Notes under the pieces: generated by a model | What the model saw: the letters and a program-made list of their open reading frames with translations, nothing else | Told to the model about the DNA's origin: nothing | The model's database searches: none | Position numbers and translations under genes: made by a program | Source of the DNA: Atrina japonica | Taxonomy: Eukaryota > Mollusca > Bivalvia > Pterioida > Pinnidae | Reading direction: 5' to 3' | NCBI GenBank assembly: GCA_030159075.1 | Contig: BROG01000402.1 | Location: 411,001-475,000 of the forward strand | Length of the DNA: 64,000 nt | Shown: piece by piece, positions 36,201 through 63,673 of the stretch | Layout of the letters: each line of letters starts with the position of its first letter | Position numbering within the stretch: the first letter of the stretch is position 1

Positions 36201-39200
36201 ACAAGTAAGTATCATTATCATCATGTCAAAATTTATATTCTGTTGAAAATATCAGACTCCAAAACCTAACTGAGCACATAAACGTTTACTCTAAAGTCAT
36301 ATGATATTTAGCTAAACGGCCAATTCCATCAACAAAAAATATCTAGAAAAATGATGTTTTATTTACAAATTAATTTTTTTAATTCTCACATTTTTCTGAC
36401 AAAAAATAGAAGCAGCAGAATAAAATAAGAACTCAGTATTTCTTCTCTAACATCCAACTCAAAGTTCGATCATCAGTATAACATTAGTTTAATATGTAAA
36501 TGACATACCTGTCAATCATTCTTGCTGTCAAAGCATGTGCCTCCATATGGTGTATAGGAATCAATGGCTTTCTGTCAAAAAAAATTCAAAGTGAAAATTA
36601 ACTCATCATCCCCAATAACCCCAAACTGGCATTTGGTGACATCTCCATATCAGTGAAATATTCTTGAGTGGGAAGTTAAACAACAATAAACAAATAAACA
36701 AACAAAACCTTAACAATGGACTCTTCTGTAAATCAATGAGACCAGTCCAAATGTGTCTTTAGAGGCGAATGAGTTAAATAAATTTTAAAAACGTGATACA
36801 GAGAACAAGTAATACAATTTCAGATGTTGAAATATATATTGCAAGGCTTTTTTTCATCTAACTTTATAGCCAATATTTTTGGTTATATTCCCAATTGCAA
36901 ATCATATCCTTTTTTTCTAATTGTTTGCCAAACATTCCCAATCACGAACATATTAACATAATATCTTTTCATTATTTCTTATTTTTATTCTGAGATTTTC
37001 AATCAGTGTTTTTCTTGAAAGTTGAAATATGACAGCTTGACAATAAAACAGATGAAAAAGATAGCAAATAGCAAATAAATGAAATGATGCCTTTTAGGCA
37101 CATGCAAAAAAATCCCAATTTTGAGCCAAAATGTCACAAGATTCCCAATTCCAGTGACATGAGCCATGTTCCTATAAAGTAAGAAAAAGCGCGGTGTTGT
37201 TGATACATAGATGATAATTTAAAACTTACCCAGAGATTTTGACAAGTTGTTTAGCATAACTAAGTCCGACTGACAAAGACAACGCTAATCCTGGTTTGGT
37301 AGTTACGGCTATTGCATCAAGATCCTGCATGTAAGTTGGATGGAAAATCTCAAATTGTATATTGATGTAAATTCAGAGATAAAACATAAAAGTAATTGTA
37401 TTCATGCAAATATTAAGTTATCTACAAACTGATTATAGAAATGGTTTATCTTTCAAATCTTCAAATTTTATGGTCTTGTAAAAGATGATTTTCTGGATTA
37501 CCTCCCTGTTCAATAATTTTCAAGATAAAAAAATTAATGATGTAAAATATATTCCCCTGTTAAACAAACAAGTCAAAGAACAAACTTCAACTCAAAAGTT
37601 AAAAACAATTCAACATTTTCAAAAGAACTTTTGTGAACTATCTAGACCTATCTACACGTACCTCATGCCAAAATGATATATGATAAGTTATCTATATTTG
37701 TGAAGATTTTCTTGATATTTTTAGTATCTCATGTTTGGGTTCAGGGAATTTCCTAGGCTGTTTGGGGGTATGGGTACAGGATCCATTCCCAATGTGCAAA
37801 TAAATGGCTTGCATTTCCCACCAAAACAAGCAAAAATTCCCAATTTGGACTTTCAAAATAAAGAATAATGCACAATGTTTTCAAATAAATGTCTAAAATT
37901 AAGTTGATTTGTATCAATTACACAATTTTCCGTACCCTTGACCCAGAATTTTGGAGGTAGGAAAATGATTACTGGGATTTCTGCTTTGTGACACTTTCCA
38001 CAAATAAAATTATTTTGGCATTATAATATAAATCTCTTACTAGTATATCACAAACCTGTAATTTTGTTTGAGCAGTTTGTAAAGTATCATTTACAACTCT
38101 GTCAATGTGTTCCTCGTGTAAAACTTTTGCAGTCTTTGGAACTATACCACCGTATCTGAAAAAAAGGTATTAATAATATATCATACAGGCATCCATTTAG
38201 ATGCCTCCATTATATACATGTACATGCCGAGGGAAACCTGACTTATTTGTCAATGATCATACTTGTTGGATTTCAATTAGATAAGTAATTAAGTACTACA
38301 CAAGTTCAACATGTGCAAATTAAAGTGGATTTTACAACCATTTAAAAGCCCCCCCCCAAAAAAAAAAAAAAAACAAACAAAAAAAAAACATATAAATACA
38401 CAATTTCTTAATTCTTCCCCAAAATTTATGCAATATCTTACTGTATCAAAATGTTCCCATTTAAGATCTGTTTGTTTGAATGACATTCTTATACCACACT
38501 CAATAATTCCTTACTTTTGTGGTGGTTTGGCCAGTTTAACGATGAAGGAGAGAACATGGTTATAATGTACCAGGAAAAAGACCACATATAACATTCCACA
38601 AGTAAATTGGCAAAATTTCTTACAAAACCTGAAAGCTCCTAAAGATTCCAAAGGGGCTCAATTAGAGGTGAGACACTTCATGGTTTAAAGCACAGTGCTC
38701 TAACCACTCAGTCACAGAGGAACCTCTTAATTACAAGAAAACTGGAACACTTGCAAATATGAACAAAAATATCACTTGGAATTTGTTTGTTAAGTTATAG
38801 ATTTGAAGAGAAGTGAGTTAGGTACTTACAATGTATAATGTCAGTATTCTCACTGCTTTTTTCAGAATAGGGGTTTTTGTACCCCATGGTTATCAAAAAT
38901 AAGGGTACAAAGATACAAATCAGGGGTACACATATATAAAATTAAATCAAAAGCAAATAAAATACTTTTATTTTAGTCATCTGAACCCCCATTAATAGAA
39001 ACAAGTGTCAGTGGATCTGATGTACCGGTAGATATAATAATATAAATTTTGACATTGTGTGAAGAAAATACACTGTGTTCAACATCTATTGACAACTACA
39101 TGTATTTGGACTTTCATGTTATAATAGCATTGGGATTCAAGAGTATTTAGATACCATGTCCAAAATTGCATCATGAAATCATCTCTTTATTTTGACACTC

Positions 39201-41081
39201 AACTGTGAAGTCTTCAGTCAGGACACTGCAAACTATCTTCAGTCAACTGTCTTCAGTCAGGACACTGCAAACTGTCTTCAGTCAGGACACTGCAAACTGT
39301 CTTCAGTCAGGACATTACAAACTGTCTTCAGTCAATTATCTTCAGTCAGGACACTGCAAACTGTCTTCAGTCAGGACATTACAAACTGTCTTCAGTCAAT
39401 TATCTTCAGTCAGGACACTGCAAACTGTCTTCAGTCAGGACATTACAAACTGTCTTCAGTCAATTATCTTCAGTCAGGACACTGCAAATTGTCTTCAGTC
39501 AGGACACTGCAAACTCTTCAATCAGGACACTGCAAACTGTCTTCAGTCAGGACACTGCAAACTGTCTTCAGTCAACACTGTAAACTGTCTTCAGTCTGGA
39601 CACTGCAAACTGTCTTTAGTCAGGACACTGCAAACTGTGTTCATTGGAATGTGACCTAATAAGAATCATGTGGCAGTCTTTGAAGTTGGGATGGTCTTAG
39701 GAAAAGACTCAGTTTTGAGGATAAATTATTTTATAATCACTGACACACAGGTCAGGACAGGACACAGGGAACTGACATTGCTGTAGTCTTACCATCATAA
39801 TGACAATATAAAACATAATGTGATAGGCATCCACTAGGCATGAATGCATGTGGTGTGGTTTGATTTTGTGTGCATTTTGTAATGAGCTGCACGATTCACA
39901 CAGGTTTTTGTGTATCTGGGAACACTGACTCAGACTGTATATTCTGTTTACAATCATTTGGTGTATCTACTTACTAAACTGTTCTAATTGCTTGACACCA
40001 ATATTCTAATAAACAATAAAAGAAATAACCATCTGCAATGATCTGACTATACAAAGGCTCTCCATTATGAGAGTTCAGGGGTTGCTCTGGCTAAAAAATT
40101 CTTGTTGCCAGAAAAATCGCCAGTTGTGATTTTTTGTCACCAGCTGTGATTTTTTGTTGCCAGTTTAAAAATTTTGGAGCCAGTCCAATAAGATATATAT
40201 GTGTAGAGAAATTACAATTTCTAACCCTGTAAAATGTGGCAAAGTTTGATTGTGAATTGTCTAATTTTTCCTATACTTGAAAAGGGGTTGCGCTGGTTGA
40301 AAAATTTGTGGTGCAAAACTGTGTTAACTGCCATCACTGTGAATTCATTTAATTCAATATGTAATTGAAATAAAACATCGTTTTTGTATTGAAATCATCA
40401 CAAGCCAAGCGCAACCCCTGGAGTTATCCATGATCTACCCTGATCAAATGAAATTACATTATTTTTCACATTGCCCAATATCATAATGGAGACATTGCAA
40501 TCAGTACAAAGTAAAGATGCTAGCCTTGCGAGAAACAGGTAAGACAGAGTCCCAATGAGTGCATTTTCTAGCATTTGTAAGACAAGGAGCTGCAAGGCAT
40601 TTCCCTAGTTCATATATGAAATCTACAATTAGATATAGAGTATTAGAGACTTGAGTAGAATCACATGTAGCTTCACTGTTCCAGTCAGTCAGAGGTAATT
40701 TAACGTGCTGTGTGACTACTCAAAGCCCTTGCCACACGCTCACTGTTCCATTAATATTATTTATTTGTTGACAACTCACTCTACATGTGTTTGGACTTGT
40801 GAGTGGAGAGCTTCGCCTAGAATGTCACCTCTGTCATTTACAACCGCAGCACCTGTATCATCACAGCGTGTCTCAATCCCAAGTACTAATCTTTGGGTAT
40901 CACTTGTACTTGTGTAAGTTTTGAAAGTGAAAGAGGATAGCCGGCTCACATTGTCCATGTCAGTATTAACTTTCTCTTTGACCAGAAGTGTCCCCTTGGC
41001 ATTAATTAGGTCTCTTAAATGTCTTCTGTATACAACATTAGCTGTATACGAAATATGTCTAAATATCATATTTGGAACCAA
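27213..41081 (-). CDS. OSGEPL1: Mitochondrial tRNA N6-adenosine threonylcarbamoyltransferase (t6A synthase), complete, 10 exons, 442 aa
   Basis: Minus-strand exons in order: 41081-40780, 38155-38056, 37324-37230, 36571-36509, 34670-34541, 34329-34125, 32861-32716, 30646-30516, 28249-28178, 27297-27213 (stop TAA). Phases agree throughout. The protein is a TsaD/Kae1/Qri7-family ASKHA ATPase that transfers threonylcarbamoyl to A37 of ANN-decoding mitochondrial tRNAs. Visible motifs: LVLGIETRCDDTGAAVV (residues 65-81), HVEYGGIVP, the metal-binding HHMEAH (173-178), LLASGGHCLL (195-204), GLDIAPGDALDK, VVSGGVASN (348-356) and the catalytic CTDNGIMIAW (382-391). The first 60 residues are rich in Arg, Ser and Thr with few acids at the very start, fitting a mitochondrial presequence. 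Human OSGEPL1 is 414 aa. Oddity: the near-invariant ETSCD reads ETRCD here (codon at 40866-40868). Divergent neighbour GARS1 starts 4 kb away across a transposon. Introns hold large minisatellites. Confidence 0.95.
27298..28177. other. OSGEPL1 intron 9
   Basis: No array or element recognised. Confidence 0.5.
28985..30390. repeat. Long degenerate minisatellite in OSGEPL1 intron 8
   Basis: Units of about 25-36 bp are built on GTGAGATGCTCACATGACAA and CATTAGTGAGA. A homogeneous 25-bp subarray (CATATGGCAACATAAGTGAT, about seven copies) occupies 29690-29875. Confidence 0.9.
30960..31715. repeat. 26-bp minisatellite in OSGEPL1 intron 7, main block
   Basis: TGATTTATATGATATTTGAT plus TGGTTG, about 28 copies, with a shorter 23-bp form. 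Confidence 0.9.
31716..32045. other. Sequence interrupting the 26-bp array
   Basis: About 330 bp beginning AGGGCTGCAACAACACACTG, including a run of ACGATACGATACATTTACGA, splits the array. It looks like an inserted element but no clear target duplication was found. Confidence 0.5.
32046..32202. repeat. 26-bp minisatellite, resumed block
   Basis: The same unit as 30960-31715 continues in the same orientation. Confidence 0.9.
33040..33150. repeat. Degraded SINE core fragment in OSGEPL1 intron 6
   Basis: GTTAAAGAACCCTCACTGTG matches the central domain of SINE families A and C. Confidence 0.55.
33285..33901. mobile_element. MITE with internally expanded 17-bp tandem array
   Basis: Ends CAGTAGAACTTGTCCTGAGA and the complement of CAGTGGAACTGTCTTGAGAG lie between TA sites (33283-33284, 33902-33903). 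The interior 33385-33850 is about 27 copies of GCCAATCTTAAGAGACC. Confidence 0.8.
34875..36140. repeat. 44-bp minisatellite in OSGEPL1 intron 4
   Basis: About 28 copies of TCTAGTCAGGTATCACTGTC plus TATTGACTACATCAGATGTCAGTT. Two variants (CACTGTCTATTGAC and CACAGATGATTGAC) are interspersed. Confidence 0.95.
36605..36715 (+). repeat. 3' fragment of SINE family A in OSGEPL1 intron 3
   Basis: GGTGACATCTCCATATCAGT through GTTAAACAACAATAAACAAA matches the tail of the copy at 53448. Confidence 0.7.
37325..38055. other. OSGEPL1 intron 2
   Basis: AT-rich. No element recognised. Confidence 0.5.
38515..38727 (-). mobile_element. SINE family B in OSGEPL1 intron 1
   Basis: The minus strand reads GTGACTGAGTGGTTAGAGCA (A box) then ACCATGAAGTGTCTCACCTC and the family B body. 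A poly-A/C tract lies nearby at 38348-38390. Confidence 0.65.
39205..39645. repeat. 25-bp minisatellite in OSGEPL1 intron 1
   Basis: CTTCAGTCAGGACACTGCAA plus ACTGT, with ACATTACAAA variants and shortened units, about 18 copies. Plus-strand frames are artefacts. Confidence 0.95.
40076..40420. mobile_element. Small hAT-like non-autonomous element
   Basis: It starts CAGGGGTTGCTCTGGCTAAA and ends with the complement of CAGGGGTTGCGCTTGGCTTG. The flanks share only GAGTT, so the target duplication is unclear. Internally, GCCAGTTGTGATTTTTTGTC is repeated. Confidence 0.5.
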
Positions 41082-41185
41082 TTAAAATTCACGGTCGTTC
41101 CCGTCATCTGACGTTTCCAAAACAGGTTAACTCTCATGCCGGTATTTTCTTATGGGCGCAGACATATTGTTTATTACCCACAATG
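41082..41185 (-). promoter_or_regulatory. OSGEPL1-side remnant of the split promoter
   Basis: Only 104 bp separate the OSGEPL1 start codon from the transposon target duplication. The stretch carries TGACG and, next to the insertion point, TACCCACAATGC, which resembles half of a ZNF143-type promoter motif. Function is inferred from position only. Confidence 0.35.
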
Positions 41186-41194
41186 CTTTTCATG

Positions 41195-42123
41195 GGTGGT
41201 CACTAAAAGTAGTAGTCGGAGGCGGAGTCGGATTCGAGATTTGGCGAGATTTGGCGGATTCGAACAAATAATTGTCGATTTCTTCCCCAATACTCATTTA
41301 AAGAATAAAATATTTTCAGTATATCTTTATTGTGGTATTTTACATCATTCACAGTAGAAAATTGTACAAAATTATTTTTTGGACTCGATTTACATGACAT
41401 TGTCTTACGTTGGCACACTAAAATTAGTAGTCGGATTCGAACACGGCCGAGTCGAGGTATTGGATCGATTTATGTTAATTTGTTACACTTAAACTTAAAG
41501 TAAGGTATATATCACAATCGTTTATGATAATATCCTTCTAAATATACCATTCAATGACACTAAAATCACTTATTTATCGTTAATAATCATAATTTGTAAT
41601 CGGTTAGTAATACTGCCGAGTCGGATCGAAAGGATGCAAATGTCCGAGTCCTGATAGTACAGTGTTTTCGGATTCGATTAGCGGCGGATTCGAAATAAAT
41701 AATAGTTGATTTCTCGTCCATTTTTTAATTCTATTTAAATAATCTTTTAAATGATAATTAAGTATATCATTCTGAATCATTTGCAGTAAAAAAACTTTAC
41801 TCAAATTTTTGTTTCGATTTAGATTTTTCTATATTTTGTATGATGCCAGCACACTAAAATTAGTAGTCGGATTCCGTGGGCGGAGTTGAGATGTCAGGTC
41901 AATTTACACTAATCTGAAGCTTTTTGACTTAAGATAAACTGAATATAATTATTGTATATGATCGTAGGTATCTATAAATATTATCAAATGACATTCAAAT
42001 AAGCATATTTTTGTGTAAAAGTCAAGATTTACGAGATGCTATAGAATCGGTTCGAAAAGAGACAATGTCCGAGTTCTGATTTGAACGGACGCCGAAATCT
42101 GAAAAGTAAACATTGAAACCATA
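41195..42123. repeat. Left terminal inverted repeat, itself a diverged dimer
   Basis: CACACTAAAATTAGTAGTCGG occurs at 41414 and 41850 (436 apart), with a variant at the very end near 41200. GGCGGATTCGAA occurs at 41253 and 41683, and ATGTCCGAG near 41640 and 42065. The same order at a spacing of about 430 bp shows two tandem units. TTCGAA and CGGATTCG words recur throughout. Confidence 0.75.
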
Positions 42124-42276
42124 CTATGAAAAGAGACATTGTCGGAGTCAACATCTTTTATAAATTTTACTTAATTTATTTATTTAATTTATTTACTGTT
42201 ATTATTATTATTAATATTATATTATCATTTATTTATCACTTTATACATGTATCCTTACAAAAGTCACAAATAAAAT

Positions 42277-43870
42277 TTATTTATAAGATTTATGATCTAA
42301 GTTTATTTTTTCATTTTTATAAGATATCCAGTTGTTTGAATCTATCTCATTTACAGTTTCTCTGAAATTGGAAATTTCTATACATGAATTTATATCATCA
42401 AGATTTGATTTTATCTTTTTGGATAACGACAAACTTAATCTCTTTTTATTACCTTTAAAAACTGGAGATGTGCTACACTTATCTATTTCTATATTTTCCA
42501 AACTTCCTGTTTCTTCTTCAATTACACTTAGTTCCAATATTTCCTTTTTTAGTTTTTGAGTTGCCTGAAGTTTTATCACTATTTAGTTTTAATCTTTTAC
42601 TGAAATTTTGAAGGGGAGTTGATGTAACTGGGATATCACCAATTATTTCATTTGAATCTGGTGCTGGGTTTATTATATTATCTTCATCATTTTTATCTAT
42701 TGGTCTTGGTCTTTTTTTCCCTGCATTTTTATTTGGGCCTTTTTCTTACATATTCCTACTTAACTGAGTAAGATTATATATTTTCTTTTCCTCTATATCA
42801 TTTATCCCTATACTTAGTTTAGCTGCTATTATGTGCCAACAGGTTCCAAGAGCTGGACAACACACATTTTTCAGGATACAAAGTTACAGTATATTTATCC
42901 CCTCTTGATCCATCAACTATGAATGCCTTAGCTTGTGCACAATGGTAAATTCTATTTTCTTTAATTGCATTTATAGCTATTGCCTTTTGAGATGAATTTG
43001 AAATAGTATGCTCTTCTTTATCAGCCAAAAATTGTTGCATTTTTAGGGATCTCATCAGATTTTGATTTTTCATTATTTTCAATATGAACCTGAATTTCAC
43101 TTTTACCTGCTTAACAATATCATTAGGATTTTACTGCATTTTGGGGCAATTCAACAGTTGATGGATCAATTAATCGGTTTCTATATTCTTTTTTAAGTTG
43201 AAAGTCACCTACATCACAAAAACCTCTTAAAATTTCTTTTGCATAAAATTTTTGAAGAAAGTAAAAAGATAGAGCAACTGAGTCTAAAGGTACTTGTTTC
43301 CATCCTAATAAATTTTTAAAAAACAGTATTAAAACCTTCTGATATATTATTGGTTATTCCAGAATATGGATCAAAAATTTTCAAATCCTCAAGAATGAAT
43401 TTTACAACAAGCTTTGTCTTGATATCTGATAAAAGATTATCATTTGCAATTGGTAAACAAACACACTTTATATCATCACCACCCTCCCCTATTTGATAAC
43501 CACTTGACTTATCTACACCAGACTTAACACTACCTGACTGACCTAAAGACTTAGCACCACATAACTGATCTGTAGACTTAGTACCTCTGGACTTATCTAC
43601 ACCAGACTTAACACTACCTGACTGACCTAAAGACTTAGCACCACATAACTGATCTGTAGACTTAGTACCTCTGGACTTATCTACAGACTTAACACCACTT
43701 GACTTATCTACAGACTTAACACCACTTGACTTATCTACACCAGACTTAACACTACCTGACTGACCTAAAGACTTAGCACCACAAAACTGACAAATACATG
43801 TAGTCAGATAGATAGATTGATAGATGGATGGATGGATAGATAGAAAGATAGATAGGCAGACAAATAACAT
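42277..43870 (-). pseudogene. Decayed Mutator-like transposase with SWIM zinc finger
   Basis: Read on the minus strand, the pieces are in transposase order but in different frames. FILEDLKIFDPYSGITNNIS and SEGFNTVF end near 43316; the next frame gives KNLLGWKQVPLDSVALSFYF and EILRGFCDVGDF. Then KFRFILKIMKN (43100 downward) leads to YTVTLYPEKCV, after which a +1 shift gives CCPALGTCWHIIAAKLSIGI (about 42880-42820). The Cys-Pro...Cys-Trp-His pattern is a SWIM zinc finger, known in MULE transposases. A stop follows RNM, then a basic KKRPRP segment and a further frame change to the last open frame (42277-42579). At least four frame breaks or stops are present, several at homopolymers, so decay or assembly error are both possible. 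The catalytic core N-terminal to this is missing or replaced by repeats. Confidence 0.7.
43500..43795. repeat. In-frame minisatellite inside the transposase remnant
   Basis: A unit of about 84 bp made of related words such as CCTAAAGACTTAGCACCACA and TCTGTAGACTTAGTACCTCT is repeated with shorter variants. On the minus strand it encodes a KSxGxKS/GAKSLGQSGSVKSG-type repeat. Confidence 0.7.
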
Positions 43871-43935
43871 GTAGACAGATAGATAGATTGATAGATGGAT
43901 GGATGGATAGATAGAAATATAGATAGATAGATAAT
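43795..43935. repeat. GATA/GATG microsatellite
   Basis: Runs of GATAGATAGATTGATAGATG are present in two blocks separated by a short stretch, at the inner edge of the right inverted repeat. Confidence 0.85.
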
Positions 43936-43961
43936 AGAAGTATTAGTCCATAAATTCATTT

Positions 43962-44893
43962 TATGGTTTCAATGTTTACTTTTCCAGATTTCGGCGTCCG
44001 TTCAAATCAGAACTCGGACATAATGTCTCTTTTCGAACCGATTCTATAGCATCTCGTAAATCTTGACTTTTACACAAAAATATGCTATTATTTGAATGTC
44101 ATTTGATAATATTTATAGATACCTACGATCATATACAATAATTATATTCAGTTTATCTTAAGTCAAAAAGCTTCAGATTAGTGTAAATTGACCTGACATC
44201 TCAACTCCGCCACGGAATCCGACTACTACTAATTTTAGTGTGCTGGCATCATACAAAATATAGAAAAATCTAAATCGAAACAAAATTTGAGTAAATTTTT
44301 ACTGCAAATGTTTCAGAATGATATACTTAATTATCATTTAAAAGATTATTTAAAATAGAATTAAAAATGGACGACGAGAAATCAACTATTATTTATTTCG
44401 AATCCGCCGCTAATCGAATCCGAAAACACTGTACTATCAGGACTCGGACATTTGCATCCTTTCGATCCGACTCGGCAGTATTACTAACCGATTACAAAAT
44501 TATGATTATTAACGATAAATAAGTGATTTTAGTGTCATTGAATGGTATATTTAGAAGGATTTTATCATAAACGATTGTGATATATACCTTACTTTAAGTT
44601 TAAGTGTAACAAATTAACATAAATCGATCCAATACCTCGACTCGGCCGTCGAATCCGACTACTAATTTTAGTGTGCCAACGTAAGACAATGTCCCGTAAA
44701 TCGAGTCCAAAAATAATTTTGTACAATTTTCTACTGTGAATGATGTAAAATACCACAATAAAGATATACTGAAAATATTTTATTCTTTAAATGAGTATTG
44801 GGGAAGAAATCGACAATTATTTGTTCGAATCCGCCAAATCTCGCCAAATCTCGAATCCGACTCCGCCTCCGACTACTACTTTTAGTGACCACC
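43962..44893. repeat. Right terminal inverted repeat of the Mutator-like element
   Basis: This is the reverse complement of 41195-42123 with only small indels and substitutions, for example one extra CTA near 44222 and a two-base difference near 44022. The high identity of both arms suggests recent insertion or ongoing gene conversion. Confidence 0.9.
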
Positions 44894-44902
44894 CTTTTCA
44901 TG

Positions 44903-45150
44903 GGACCATTCAAGGGTAACATAGAAAAGCAATAAATTGAATGAAACGCGTTTTCCGCTCGAATCAAAAATAAGAATTAAAGTTGTCTATAAAATTACAT
45001 AGATAGTAATTAGTTTCATTGTTATAACTAATTAATTACGGTTAATTCACTTCCTTTCCAATTTAGTTGGATCTCTCGGAAATGACCTGTTTCATATCAT
45101 CCTTTCGAACCCCATGTTTAATGCTAAAGCGTGGCAATTTAGGTTAGCTG
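44903..45150 (+). promoter_or_regulatory. GARS1-side remnant of the split OSGEPL1/GARS1 promoter
   Basis: This 248-bp stretch between the transposon target duplication and the GARS1 start contains CACTTCCTTTCC (ETS-like on the minus strand) and several upstream ATGs. With 41082-41185 on the other side it makes up the whole original intergenic space of about 360 bp, so it is inferred to be half of a bidirectional promoter. Confidence 0.4.
45082..45147 (+). promoter_or_regulatory. Upstream open reading frame ahead of the GARS1 mitochondrial start
   Basis: An ATG at 45082 (and another in the same frame at 45121) opens a 21-codon frame ending in TAG at 45145-45147, three bases before the mitochondrial start. 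A further ATG at 45114 opens an overlapping frame that runs past 45151. Whether they are in the transcript depends on the unknown transcription start. Upstream-frame control of the mitochondrial form has been described for the human gene. Confidence 0.4.
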
Positions 45151-62629
<17,479 letters not shown>

Positions 62630-62689
62630 GTATAAGTTGTATTGCACACTGGTTTTGTTTATAGCTGCCACTAGATATATATTAGATAT

Positions 62690-62830
62690 ATGATATTATG
62701 ATTTATCATAGGTCTGTACTAGATATGATTACATTTGTATATGCAATACTGACTCTCCCCCATGCATTGATTATACTTGTAATGCACCCAAATGCATTAG
62801 ATATTTTTGTAATGCACCCCCTGTTTTGAA
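62690..62830. repeat. Repeat shared in inverted orientation with 48530-48620
   Basis: TTACATTTGTATATGCAATACTG through AATGCACCCCC is the reverse complement of the sequence after 48531. Confidence 0.6.
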
Positions 62831-63062
62831 CTTCTCTATTTATATTGCAATCAATGAAAAGAAAAAAAAGGATTTTGAGTGTCATTCGTTCCAGGTACAT
62901 TTAATCGTCTGCTCATTCGGTGTCATCCAAAATCATGAAACTGAATGCAGTGAAAGGATTTTTAATTATTTGTCGGCCAAAATATTGGAATTAGAAAGTA
63001 TGTTGTTGTTGTTGTATCTTGTTATGTGTAATAATTTGTAATTTAAACAAATGATAAAAAGT

Positions 63063-63166
63063 TTATTATATGACCATTTTGATATCTTACTCCTTCCCAG
63101 CCCTCAGGCTGATATCAGGAACCCCGGGCTGAGAAGGAGTATGATATCAAAATTGTCATATAATAA
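63063..63166. repeat. 104-bp fold-back hairpin
   Basis: TTATTATATGACCATTTTGA and its complement form arms of about 40 bp around GATATCAGGAACC. One arm recurs at 48434. Confidence 0.8.
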
Positions 63167-63385
63167 TCTCTATATATATATTGAAATGATATTTAATACA
63201 AATCTTAATATCTTAGAAGCAGTCAGAAACATATACAGTGGATTCCTCTTCATTGCATAGCCTAAATGTCAGAGAAAATTATGCAAATAACAGGAATATT
63301 CAATTAACAGAATAGTGTATTATAGTGAAGATTGATGATCCGTGGTCATTTGTGAATCCCTTATGCAATTAACAGGGATTCTGGG

Positions 63386-63663
63386 TTTGTTTGTTTGTTT
63401 ATTTTTGTTTAATGTCCCACTCAAGTATCTTTCACTCATATGGATATGTCACAAAATGCCAGTGAAGGGCTTCAAATTTCGGACTATGCACGGCACTTGC
63501 AGCCATTGAGCAGTGTGGGTTCTTTAACGTGCCAACACCTACTTTGACAAGGGATCTCGGTTTTTACTACCTCATCCGAAAGACGGGAAACTGACCTGCT
63601 GCCATCTGGACTCAAACTCACGATCAAGAGTTGAGCGTGTTGCCTACTGAGCCAGGCTGGCTT
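63386..63663 (-). mobile_element. SINE family A, full-length copy downstream of GARS1 exon 11
   Basis: On the minus strand it runs from the tRNA-like head (CTGGCTCAGTAGGCAACACG) to the ACAAACAAAC tail. Target duplication GGATTCT(G/T)GG flanks it (63376-63385 and 63664-63673). Confidence 0.85.
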
Positions 63664-63673
63664 GGATTCTTGG

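Larger units (their letters stand above)
41195..44893 (-). mobile_element. Mutator-like DNA transposon with about 930-bp terminal inverted repeats
   Basis: The ends are GGTGGTCACTAAAAG and its complement. The left inverted repeat spans 41195-42123 and the right 43962-44893; they match with only scattered differences by eye. A perfect 9-bp target duplication CTTTTCATG flanks it (41186-41194 and 44894-44902). Long inverted repeats, 9-bp duplications and an internal SWIM-zinc-finger transposase remnant on the minus strand together point to the Mutator (MULE) superfamily. The interior (42124-43961) holds the decayed transposase, an expanded in-frame minisatellite and a GATA-type microsatellite. 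Short open frames inside the inverted repeats (for example 41136-41357 and 44731-44967) are not genes. Confidence 0.9.

Noticed and set aside
39192..39659. Frames with SVRTLQTVFSQ repeats
   Set aside because: Translations of a 25-bp minisatellite; open only because the unit lacks stops in these frames.
41136..41418. Paired frames repeated at 44731-44967 (TKSSSRRRSRIRDLARFGG)
   Set aside because: They occur twice only because they lie in the two inverted repeats of the transposon.
62706..63041. Possible GARS1 exon 12 after TTCCAG at 62894
   Set aside because: The translated sequence (VHLIVCSFGVIQNHETE) does not resemble the expected part of glycyl-tRNA synthetase and lies in repeat-related sequence.
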